In this document: positions 40,674-48,874 of the stretch, piece by piece
Position numbering within the stretch: position 1 is the stretch's first letter
Layout: every line of letters starts with the position of its first letter
Assembly: GCA_018713165.1 (NCBI GenBank)
Contig: DVFR01000047.1
Coordinates: forward strand, 1-48,874
DNA from: Candidatus Coproplasma stercoravium
Lineage (GTDB): Bacteria > Bacillota > Clostridia > Christensenellales > Borkfalkiaceae
Reading direction: 5' to 3'
Length of the DNA stretch: 48,874 nt
Position numbers and translations under genes: made by a program
The notes under the pieces: model-generated
What the model saw: the letters and a program-made list of their open reading frames with translations, nothing else
Database searches by the model: none
What the model was told of the DNA's origin: nothing

Positions 40674-40711
40674 GCAAAAAATCTAGTGCAAAAAATCTAG
40701 TGCAAAAAATC
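40674..40711 (+). repeat. 14-bp direct repeat in the atpE leader
   Basis: GCAAAAAATCTAGT occurs twice and a partial third copy follows. It lies just after a CGCGGCAATATGCCGCG palindrome (40651-40667), between atpB and atpE. Confidence 0.7.
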
Positions 40712-40774
40712 TGCCGCAGAGCGGCTTTTAAATAAATAAAAAACAATTTCCGCTTTTATAATGGAGGAATTATT

Positions 40775-41248
40775 ATGAAAACTGCAAAGAACGTCATCTC
40801 GATAATAGTCGCCGCAATCGTGGCGCTGTTCGCGTGCGCGGCCATAACCGCCGCCGTTCAGGCAATCGTCGGCACGCCCGTGTCGCAGGAAGTAACGATT
40901 TCGGCGTCTGCCGAAGAGGTTGGGGCAGACGAAGAGGACGGGGCCGCTCTCCTTGCCGATGATGCCACTCCTGCCGACGGTACCCAGAGCGATACGACCC
41001 CCGCTGCCGATACCGAGGCTAACGCGACGAGCGGCAAGGCGATTGCCGCTGGTGTTGCGATAGGACTTGCCGCACTCGGCGGCGCGATAGGCATGGGTCT
41101 TGCCATTGCAAAGGCGTCGGAGGGCATCGCCCGCCAGCCCGAAGCTTCGGGCAATATCCGCTCGACGATGATGCTCGGCCTCGTGTTCATAGAGACCGTC
41201 GTAATTTACGCGCTCATAGTTTCGGTACTGCTCATATTCGTGCTTTAA
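40775..41248 (+). CDS. atpE: ATP synthase Fo subunit c with N-terminal extension
   Basis: 157 residues against the usual 70-90. Residues 88-157 form the normal c hairpin: helix 1 with GLAALGGAIGMGLAIAKASEG, loop ARQPEA, helix 2 with the ion-binding carboxylate Glu140 in LVFIETVVIYALIV. Aligned to Na+-binding c subunits, the Gln of helix 1 is Met107 and the Ser after Glu is Thr141, so proton coupling is more likely. Residues 1-87 add a signal-like hydrophobic helix (8-32) and an acidic Ala/Thr/Asp linker. Whether the extension is cleaved is unknown. Strong ribosome binding site GGAGG. Confidence 0.93.
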   Translation: MKTAKNVISIIVAAIVALFACAAITAAVQAIVGTPVSQEVTISASAEEVGADEEDGAALLADDATPADGTQSDTTPAADTEANATSGKAIAAGVAIGLAALGGAIGMGLAIAKASEGIARQPEASGNIRSTMMLGLVFIETVVIYALIVSVLLIFVL

Positions 41249-41287
41249 CGGCGCGGCGTTTTTTACGGGTTACATAATTTGTCAAAG

Positions 41288-41315
41288 TTAAAGTGCGGGC
41301 TTGCCCGCAACGTTT
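41288..41315. repeat. Hairpin module before atpF
   Basis: AAGTTAAAG, stem TGCGGGC/GCCCGCA, AACGTTT: a partial form of the GTTATG-type hairpin module, about 30 bases before the atpF start. Confidence 0.45.
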
Positions 41316-41342
41316 CCCGAAAGCATAAAGCGAGGTAATTTT

Positions 41343-42056
41343 ATGCCTTTGAATATCGACTGGCAGCAAATATTGCTGCACGTTTTCAACTTTATAATAC
41401 TCGCCGCCGGCCTTACGTTTATTTTATTCAAGCCCGTGCGCAAGTTCATGCGCGAGCGCGAGGAGAAGTATAAAAAGACGGCCGAAGAGCACGCGCAGAA
41501 GAAGGCTGAGATAGAGGCGATGGAACAGGAGCGCAAGGCAAAACTTGCAGGGCTCGACGCCGAGCTCGAATCTCACCGCAAAGAAGTCATAGAAAAAGCC
41601 GAACAGCGCGGCAAAAAGATAGTCGCCGACGCCGAGAGTGAGGCCCGGGACATTCTCGCCGCAGGCAGAAAGCGTTCCGAGGAGGAGCGCGCCGCATACC
41701 TTGCGGGCGCGGGCGGCGAAATTGCCGACATGGTCGTAAAATCTGCCGAAAAACTGCTCGTCGTGGGCAGCTCTCCCGAGAGCGACAGGGCGCTGTACGA
41801 CAGCTATTTAAAGACTGCCGACAAGGACATAACGGTGAGCGGCATATCAAGAGAGTCGAAATCCACCCTTGCCGAGAGGCTCGCGCGCATGTCTTCCCGC
41901 AAGGACGGCGGGGATATAAGCGAAGGCGACGACGTCGCCGAGGTTGTGGGCGAGGCTGCGCTCGCGGCAATGGAGCGCGGCAGGACTGCCGAGAGCGACG
42001 GCGCGGTTTACGACGAATTTTTGAAGAGCGTGAACGGGGGCGGCGATGGAAAGTAA
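41343..42056 (+). CDS. atpF: ATP synthase Fo subunit b with duplicated C-terminal segment
   Basis: 237 residues; b is usually about 160. One N-terminal membrane helix (about 10-29), then a long charged coiled coil (30-125). The normal C-terminal segment EIADMVVKSAEKLL ... SPESDRALYDSYLK (126-159) is followed by a second, gap-free alignable copy, DVAEVVGEAALAAM ... TAESDGAVYDEFLK (197-230), offset 71 residues, with 12 identities in 34. This part of b normally contacts the delta subunit. It overlaps the atpA start by 11 bases. GAGG lies before the ATG. Confidence 0.92.
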   Translation: MPLNIDWQQILLHVFNFIILAAGLTFILFKPVRKFMREREEKYKKTAEEHAQKKAEIEAMEQERKAKLAGLDAELESHRKEVIEKAEQRGKKIVADAESEARDILAAGRKRSEEERAAYLAGAGGEIADMVVKSAEKLLVVGSSPESDRALYDSYLKTADKDITVSGISRESKSTLAERLARMSSRKDGGDISEGDDVAEVVGEAALAAMERGRTAESDGAVYDEFLKSVNGGGDGK

Positions 42057-44073
42057 AAAGAAAGCAGGCGTTGCAAAGCTCTTTTGCATAACCCCTCCCG
42101 GCGCTGAGCAGAGGGAGGGCATAGCCGACTTCCTCGAAAAGAAGTACGGCACGCGCCCCGAAATAGAGATAATAACCGATTCCTCGCTCGTCGGCGGGTT
42201 CCGCCTGGAGTTCGGCGGGGATATATACGACTGGTCGACGAAAGGCCGCGTGGAGAAGCTCAAAGAGAGCATAAAGAGCGCGGCGGCGGTGCCCTCGGGC
42301 GAAGTCAGGCGCGCCGAAGCTCTGCCCGACGTTTCGGCAAAGCTCTTCTGCGTAACTCCCCCCACGGCGGAACAGAGGCGCGGCATAGCCGACTTCCTCG
42401 AAAGGACGTACGGCACCCGCCCCGAAGTCGAGATAATCATCGATAAGTCCGTTGTCGGCGGCTTCCGCTTGGAGTTCGGCGACAACGTTTTCGACTGGTC
42501 GGCGCAGGGCAGGATAAACAGGCTCAAAGAGGACATAAAGTCCTCCGCGGGCGTAACCACGCTTTTGAGGGAGTCGGTCGAAAGCCTCAAAAGCGCGATA
42601 GAGGGCTGGGCAATGCCCCTCGCCGCGCACGAGGCGGGCAAAGTGCTCTCCGTCGGCGACGGAATAGCGCGCGTAGACGGGCTCGACCTCGTCGAATACG
42701 GCGAGATTGTCGCCTTCGAATGCGGCATAAAGGGCATGGTTCAGGAGCTCGGCGAGGACGGCGCGGGCGTAATTCTCTTCGGCAGCGACAGGGAGGTCGA
42801 AGAGGGCAGCGCTGTGTACCGTACGGGCAAAACTGCGGGCGTGCCCGCAGGCGACGGGCTCATAGGCAGGGTGGTCGACGCGCTCGGTTCCCCCATAGAC
42901 GGAGGCGGGGAGATTGCCGCCGACGCCTACATGCCCATCGAAAATCCCGCGCCCGGCATAGTCGACCGCCAGCCGGTAAACAAACCGCTCGAAACGGGCA
43001 TACTTGCAATCGACTCAATGTTCCCCATAGGCAGGGGACAGCGCGAGCTTATAATAGGCGACAGGCAGACGGGCAAGACCACCATCGCCACCGATACCAT
43101 ACTCAACCAGAAGGGCAAGGACGTAATCTGCATATACGTCGCCATAGGGCAGAAGGCAAGCTCGGTTGCGCGCCTTGCGGAGATGCTCCGAAAGCGCGGC
43201 GCGATGGACTACACCATAATCGTGTGCTCCTTTGCAAGCGACGGCGCTTCGTTGCAATATATCGCGCCCTATTCGGGCTGCGCCATGGCCGAGTATTTCA
43301 TGAACAAGGGCAAGGACGTACTTATCATTTACGACGATTTGTCGAAGCACGCAGTCGCATACCGCGCACTGTCGCTCCTTCTCGGCAGGTCGCCCGGGCG
43401 CGAGGCCTATCCCGGCGACGTATTCTATCTTCACTCCCGCCTTCTGGAGCGCGCCGCGCACCTCTCCGATGAGCGCGGCGGCGGTTCGATAACCGCGCTT
43501 CCCATAGTCGAAACGCAGGCGGGCGACATATCGGCATATATCCCTACTAATATAATTTCCATAACCGACGGTCAGATTTTCCTTGCGGGCGACCTGTTCT
43601 TCTCCGGTCAGCGCCCCGCGGTAAACGTCGGAATCTCCGTATCCCGCGTCGGCGGCGACGCGCAGACCAAGGCGATGAAGTCCACGGCGGGGCCTCTGCG
43701 CCTCGACCTCGCGCAGTACAGGGAGATGGAGGTGTTCATGCAGTTCTCCTCCGACCTCGACGAGGCTACGAAGAAGATGCTGTTCTACGGCAAGAGCCTT
43801 ATGATGCTTTTAAGGCAGCCGCAGGCGCACCCTCTGCAAATGTACCGGCAGGTGCTTCTGCTTGCGGCGGCGCTCGGCGGCGGAATGACCGCCGTCCGTC
43901 CCGACGATATTCCCGATTTCAAGGAAAAACTGCTCGCCTATTTCGACGAATCCGAACAGGAGCTCTGCGACGAAGTCAAAAAGGGCGAAAAGCTCTCGGG
44001 CGAATTAAAGACGAAGATTGTGGAATCCGCCAAAGCGTTTGCCGAAAAGTACGCCGCAAAATACGGCGCGTAA
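42046..44073 (+). CDS. atpA: ATP synthase F1 alpha subunit fused to two delta (OSCP) C-terminal domains
   Basis: 675 residues; alpha is usually about 500. Residues 171-675 form a complete alpha: VLSVGDGIARVDGLD, P-loop GDRQTGKT (338-345), arginine finger in ISVSRVGGDAQTKAMK. Residues 10-82 and 98-170 are two copies (52 of 73 positions identical, offset 88) of the delta/OSCP C-terminal fold. Each has KLFC(I/V)TPP, EQR.GIADFLE, then D-S-(L/V)-VGGFRLEFG and DWS..GR. That second half matches the VDKSVMAGV..RAGD...DGSVRGRLERL pattern of delta. The delta N-terminal domain is not present. The start ATG lies inside atpF. No independent atpH occurs in the operon. Confidence 0.93.
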   Translation: MESKKKAGVAKLFCITPPGAEQREGIADFLEKKYGTRPEIEIITDSSLVGGFRLEFGGDIYDWSTKGRVEKLKESIKSAAAVPSGEVRRAEALPDVSAKLFCVTPPTAEQRRGIADFLERTYGTRPEVEIIIDKSVVGGFRLEFGDNVFDWSAQGRINRLKEDIKSSAGVTTLLRESVESLKSAIEGWAMPLAAHEAGKVLSVGDGIARVDGLDLVEYGEIVAFECGIKGMVQELGEDGAGVILFGSDREVEEGSAVYRTGKTAGVPAGDGLIGRVVDALGSPIDGGGEIAADAYMPIENPAPGIVDRQPVNKPLETGILAIDSMFPIGRGQRELIIGDRQTGKTTIATDTILNQKGKDVICIYVAIGQKASSVARLAEMLRKRGAMDYTIIVCSFASDGASLQYIAPYSGCAMAEYFMNKGKDVLIIYDDLSKHAVAYRALSLLLGRSPGREAYPGDVFYLHSRLLERAAHLSDERGGGSITALPIVETQAGDISAYIPTNIISITDGQIFLAGDLFFSGQRPAVNVGISVSRVGGDAQTKAMKSTAGPLRLDLAQYREMEVFMQFSSDLDEATKKMLFYGKSLMMLLRQPQAHPLQMYRQVLLLAAALGGGMTAVRPDDIPDFKEKLLAYFDESEQELCDEVKKGEKLSGELKTKIVESAKAFAEKYAAKYGA

Positions 44074-44078
44074 CGCGG

Positions 44079-44260
44079 CAATCCCTCCGTCACGGCTGCA
44101 TTTTATTTCGCCGTGCCATTCTCATAGGGCGTAAGGACAGCGCCCTATTCGGTCACCGCAAACGCGGGGACATATGCGTTTGCTCATCTCACATTGCCCA
44201 AACAGCGGGTGTCCGCTGTTTGGAGAACTGCAATGTTCGACCCTCTGCACAAGGGAGCCT
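44079..44260. repeat. Extended right-end repeat inside the atp operon
   Basis: Starts CAATCCCTCCG six bases after the atpA stop. It carries GGTCACCGCAAACGCG, ATATGCGTTTGCTCATCTC and stem CAAACAGCGG/CCGCTGTTTG, and ends CTGCACAAGGGAGCCT: nearly the same 3' half as the one in cassette 5. More repeat fragments, including a degraded TGTCATTTCGA half at 44403 and CCTCCCTTTAGGCAAGGGAGG at 44491, fill the gap up to 44540. Confidence 0.65.
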
Positions 44261-44540
44261 TTAATGCGGAATAGATTTCTCCGTTTCGCCTTCGGCTTAG
44301 TTTGCGGTTTCCCAAAGGGAGCCCTCCGCAAAGTGTCGTCGGCTTCGCCTCATCTGCCGTTTCCCAAATGGGAGTCCCTCGGCAGAGCGCGCTTCGCCTC
44401 CTCGCGCGAAATGACAATATTTTTTTAAAATGAATCGCGTGCGCAAGCAGGGTTTCTCGCAGCAAAGTTTAGCGCAAATCCCCCCGTCACGCCTCCCTTT
44501 AGGCAAGGGAGGCAAGTCGATTTGAGCGAACTTATAAAAT

Positions 44541-44730
44541 AATTTAAGTCGCAAGGCGGCTATGCCGCCGCAGCAGGCCCCAATTTGCGCATACCTGCGC
44601 CTGAGCAGGGTGAATTTGCGCAATTATGTGCTTCGTGGGCCCTTTAGATTGCGCAAAGAGGGGCTGGCCCCTTAAAGTCACGGAAATTGTCGCGCGCGGC
44701 CCGCGCGAGAATTTCGTGAACAAGGTAATT
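44541..44730 (+). promoter_or_regulatory. Structured leader upstream of atpG
   Basis: Same order of stems and linkers as before greA: AAGTCGCAA, GGCGG/CCGCC (44555-44569), GCAGCAGG...CAATTTGCGCATAC, GTGAATT, TTGCGCAAT/ATTGCGCAA (44616-44656), GGGGC/GCCCC (44660-44671), linker TCACG, GAAATT/AATTTC (44683-44715). Three of the four stems differ in sequence from greA's yet still pair. No independent promoter seen. Confidence 0.6.
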
Positions 44731-44736
44731 TTTTCT

Positions 44737-47020
<2,284 letters not shown>

Positions 47021-47024
47021 AATT

Positions 47025-47352
47025 CTAATTTAACCGCTTTCCCTTGTATAAACTTCGCAATACGGTGTTGCACTGCGGCAACTTTCAGTCACTTACTCGT
47101 CGGCGCAAGGCAAATTTTACAACAAACCAAATAAATTTGTTTTGTTGCCTGAATGCCTGCGCCTCCTCTTCGCCAAAAATCTTTTTTCAAAATCTTTTTG
47201 GCGAGTTGCTGTGGTAGAGGAAAAGTTCTCCCTCAAGTTTTCCTCGCGCGCAACTTGCCCCCTTTACCGCTTCAGCTGTAAGGGGGGATGCCCGAATAAA
47301 GTGAGGGCAGGGGGGATTCTGCTCGTTTCTCCAAGGGTTATCTGTGCGTGGT
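47025..47352. repeat. Post-stop dispersed repeat, copy 4, with insert
   Basis: Right after atpD: AACCGCTTTCCCTTGTATAA, GCAATACGGTGTTGC, CAGTCACTTACTCG, then other hairpin modules (CCTCCTCTTCGCC...GGCGAG at 47161-47207 and a hairpin-like CCGCTTCAGCTGTAAGGGGGG), and finally TTTCTCCAAGGGTTATCTGT. The copy seems to have been split by insertion of other repeats. Confidence 0.55.
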
Positions 47353-47390
47353 GGAATGGGAAACCCTGCTTGCGCACATCTTCACTTCAA

Positions 47391-47430
47391 GCCACCCTTG
47401 TGTAAAGGGGGGAATTAAAGGGGGGATTGT
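47391..47430. repeat. Solo DUF559-family left-end hairpin between atpD and atpC
   Basis: GCCACCCTTGTGTAAAGGGG then GGAATTAAAGGGGGGATTGT, only one base different in type from the copy at 7291. Confidence 0.7.
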
Positions 47431-47442
47431 AAAAAAAAGTGG

Positions 47443-47515
47443 CGAGTTGCGCTTTGCGCAACGTTATGAGTGATGAGCCGCCTTTGGCGGCGTGATAAGT
47501 TGCGGCGTATCGCCG
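47443..47515. repeat. GTTATG-spaced hairpin string before atpC
   Basis: GAG, stem TTGCGC/GCGCAA, CGTTATGAGTGATGA, stem GCCGCC/GGCGGC, GTGATAAGTT, stem GCGGCG/CGCCGC. Same plan as before rsmI and in the 100-bp tandem repeat, with other stems. Confidence 0.55.
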
Positions 47516-47574
47516 CATACCCCACACATATGCTGCAATCAATGCAAAAGCCTTGCAAAAAAGGAAGGTAAAAA

Positions 47575-48000
47575 ATGAACACATTTAAAGTGCACCTTTT
47601 AAGTTCCAACCGTACCTTTTACGAGGGCGAGTGCGAGAGCCTCGTCATTCCCGCCGTAGACGGGCAGTACGGCGTAATGGCGGGGCACAGCAACACCATA
47701 ACGGCGCTCGTCCCCGGCAAACTCACCTTCCGCGTTCCCGGCAAGGAGGAGCAGGAGGCGGCGGTATCTTCGGGGATAATGAAGATTGAGGACAACGACG
47801 TTCTCGTGCTTGCCGATTCCATTCTCCGTCCCGACGAGATTGACGAAGAGCGCGCCGAGCGCGAAGCCGCCGACGCAAGGGAGGCAATGCTGCAAAAGCT
47901 TGGCCGCCAGGAGTACCTCTCGGTGCAGGCACAGCTTGCAAGGGCCATCAATAAACTCAAAATACGCCGCTCGTATCTCCGCGGCGGCAGAAGACGCTGA
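47575..48000 (+). CDS. atpC: ATP synthase F1 epsilon subunit
   Basis: 141 residues. N-terminal beta-sandwich (about 1-85, VHLLSSNRTFYEGECESLVIPAVDGQYGVMAGHSNTITAL) and C-terminal helix pair (about 90-141, ERAEREAADAREAM...QAQLARAINKLKIRR). Connects gamma to the c-ring and can inhibit hydrolysis. Ribosome binding site AAGGAAGG. Last gene of the operon, separated from atpD by 554 bases of repeats; terminator follows. Confidence 0.95.
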   Translation: MNTFKVHLLSSNRTFYEGECESLVIPAVDGQYGVMAGHSNTITALVPGKLTFRVPGKEEQEAAVSSGIMKIEDNDVLVLADSILRPDEIDEERAEREAADAREAMLQKLGRQEYLSVQAQLARAINKLKIRRSYLRGGRRR

Positions 48001-48069
48001 GCAATTTTGCTTTGCGGCTGCATAATGCCCCGTATTTAAGCTTGTAAATAGTACATATTTCAGATAAAA

Positions 48070-48114
48070 GGCGCCGTGGCGCGGAACTAAATTCCGCACC
48101 ACGGCGCCTTTTAT
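48070..48114 (+). terminator. Terminator of the ATP synthase operon
   Basis: 17-bp stem GGCGCCGTGGCGCGGAA/TTCCGCACCACGGCGCC (one mismatch) followed by TTTTATTTT. A GGCATATGTGGCGG copy follows at 48119. Confidence 0.85.
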
Positions 48115-48188
48115 TTTCGGCATATGTGGCGGCAATGTATAAAGATTCAGAACTTATTATTCAGTTTTACATATATTACAACTTTTTT

Positions 48189-48234
48189 ACAACAATATGT
48201 TGTTTTGTTTACAAGTGCGTTGTATACTTATAAT
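48189..48234 (+). promoter_or_regulatory. Promoter with palindromic operator-like site
   Basis: Palindrome ACAACA-ATA-TGTTGT (48189-48203) just before a -35-like TTTACA (48208-48213) and TATAAT (48229-48234), spacer only 15 bp. A repressor or activator site is inferred. Confidence 0.5.
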
Positions 48235-48261
48235 CAAGAATATATTTATGGGGAGAGTATT

Positions 48262-48408
48262 ATGAATGTTGTCGCAACAGCTGATGACTATGATGGAAGC
48301 AAGAGTGCGTATCTTAAAATTGCATTAAAAGTCGAAACTTATTTAATAAAAGTTGAAATACGCTCTTCGCGTTTATCTGAAGGGAGGTTTTATGTGGAGC
48401 GATTATAA
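48262..48408 (+). CDS. Small protein of 48 residues, unknown function
   Basis: Sequence starts MNVVATADDYDGSKSAYLKI. GGGGAGAGTATT before ATG is a good ribosome binding site. It ends inside the next gene (17-base overlap) and lies behind a regulated-looking promoter, so it is likely translated and coupled. Soluble, no known motif. AT-rich DNA, unlike most of the window. Confidence 0.55.
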   Translation: MNVVATADDYDGSKSAYLKIALKVETYLIKVEIRSSRLSEGRFYVERL

Positions 48409-48817
48409 AACACCTGACGAAGGCGGCAGGTTTTTTGTGAGAATAGGTGCCATCGTTTGTGTAGTTGCCTGTATAATGCCTATCATAAATACTTACTCCT
48501 ATTTGGAGTCGCTCGAACATAGGATAACTTTTATATTCGCTGTTGTATTGCTGACTCTAATTTCAGGTGAATTTATTTGCTCCATTTTTCTAAAGTTAAA
48601 AAGGTTTTGGGTGACGGAGCTGATTACCTTTGTAGTCATTTTAATTTTATCGGGAGCATTAATTTGTTTATACGCCTATTATACTTTTACTTTTGAGCTT
48701 AGCGAACGGTTTGAGTTTTTTGTTGTTTTAACTATTGTAATCATGCTTGCCGGAAATATTTTTCATATAGTCGGGTTTATAAGGCTGATAGCTTCAACAG
48801 ATTTCGACAAGCACTGA
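48392..48817 (+). CDS. Four-span membrane protein, unknown function
   Basis: 141 residues from the ATG at 48392, preceded by GAAGGGAGGTTTT. Hydrophobic helices near 17-35, 44-63, 73-95 and 105-130; short soluble ends (MWSDYKTPDEGGRF, STDFDKH). No family recognised. With the 48-residue protein it forms a two-gene AT-rich unit, possibly acquired by transfer. Confidence 0.65.
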   Translation: MWSDYKTPDEGGRFFVRIGAIVCVVACIMPIINTYSYLESLEHRITFIFAVVLLTLISGEFICSIFLKLKRFWVTELITFVVILILSGALICLYAYYTFTFELSERFEFFVVLTIVIMLAGNIFHIVGFIRLIASTDFDKH

Positions 48818-48849
48818 CTAAGTTGTATTTATTGTCTTTAAAGCATATG

Positions 48850-48874
48850 GGCGCGCGGGCAATTTTGCCCGCGC
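48850..48874. terminator. Probable terminator cut by the window end
   Basis: GCGCGGGCAA with TTGCCCGCGC over a short TT loop; the T-run, if present, lies outside the window. Confidence 0.5.

Noticed and set aside
41763-42056. Delta subunit N-terminal domain fused to the end of subunit b (mycobacterial-type b-delta)
   Set aside because: The extra part of b is an internal duplication of its own C-terminal segment, without the six-helix delta N-domain pattern.

Overview
The window looks like chromosome of a Gram-positive, Clostridia-type Firmicute (inference): strong AGGAGG-type ribosome binding sites, sigma-A promoters with 16-18 bp spacers, the Firmicute orders dnaN/rpmH/rnpA/yidD/yidC/jag and decarboxylase-tmk-holB-ricT-trmNF-rsmI, a GTP-type PEP carboxykinase, and a preQ1-I riboswitch on queT. 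Gut Christensenellales-like lineages are my best guess at the group, from recall only. No phage, CRISPR array or resistance gene is visible.

Layout. 1-3000: SLOG protein and rsmG on the minus strand, a DnaA-box-rich origin candidate, then dnaN; dnaA is not in the window. 3000-6600: rpmH, rnpA, yidD, yidC, jag. 6600-16000: repeat-rich accessory stretch with a DUF559 nuclease cassette, riboswitch-controlled queT, small membrane and helix-turn-helix proteins, and a PEPCK with an AT-hook tail. 16000-19200: an ECF sigma factor fused to an unknown domain, then an Lrp regulator with an aminotransferase. 20000-31000: greA and lysS split by a second, frameshifted DUF559 cassette; decarboxylase-like enzyme, tmk, holB, ricT, ferredoxin, trmNF, rsmI, DUF697 and GNAT proteins. 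31000-39100: beta-helix fragment, nitroreductase, mnmA, DUF4250 protein, tRNA-Arg(CCG) followed by a tandem hairpin array, a flavoprotein/iron-sulfur reductase pair, a MITE-like element and a membrane-anchored regulator. 39300-48100: F1Fo ATP synthase operon atpB-E-F-A-G-D-C. 48100-end: an AT-rich two-gene locus.

Two things stand out. First, the ATP synthase is rebuilt. There is no separate delta gene; the alpha subunit instead carries two tandem copies of the delta (OSCP) C-terminal domain at its N-terminus, the C-terminal segment of subunit b is duplicated as well, and subunit c has an 85-residue N-terminal extension. Second, intergenic DNA is packed with hairpin repeats belonging to several families. 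These include cassettes in which a DUF559 (PD-(D/E)XK-like) gene lies exactly between two repeat ends, related cassettes with no gene, and a structured leader shared by greA and atpG. In several families the flanks are conserved while the stems have been replaced by other self-complementary sequences. Repeats sit inside otherwise conserved operons (rpmH|rnpA, greA|lysS, atpA|atpG, atpD|atpC).
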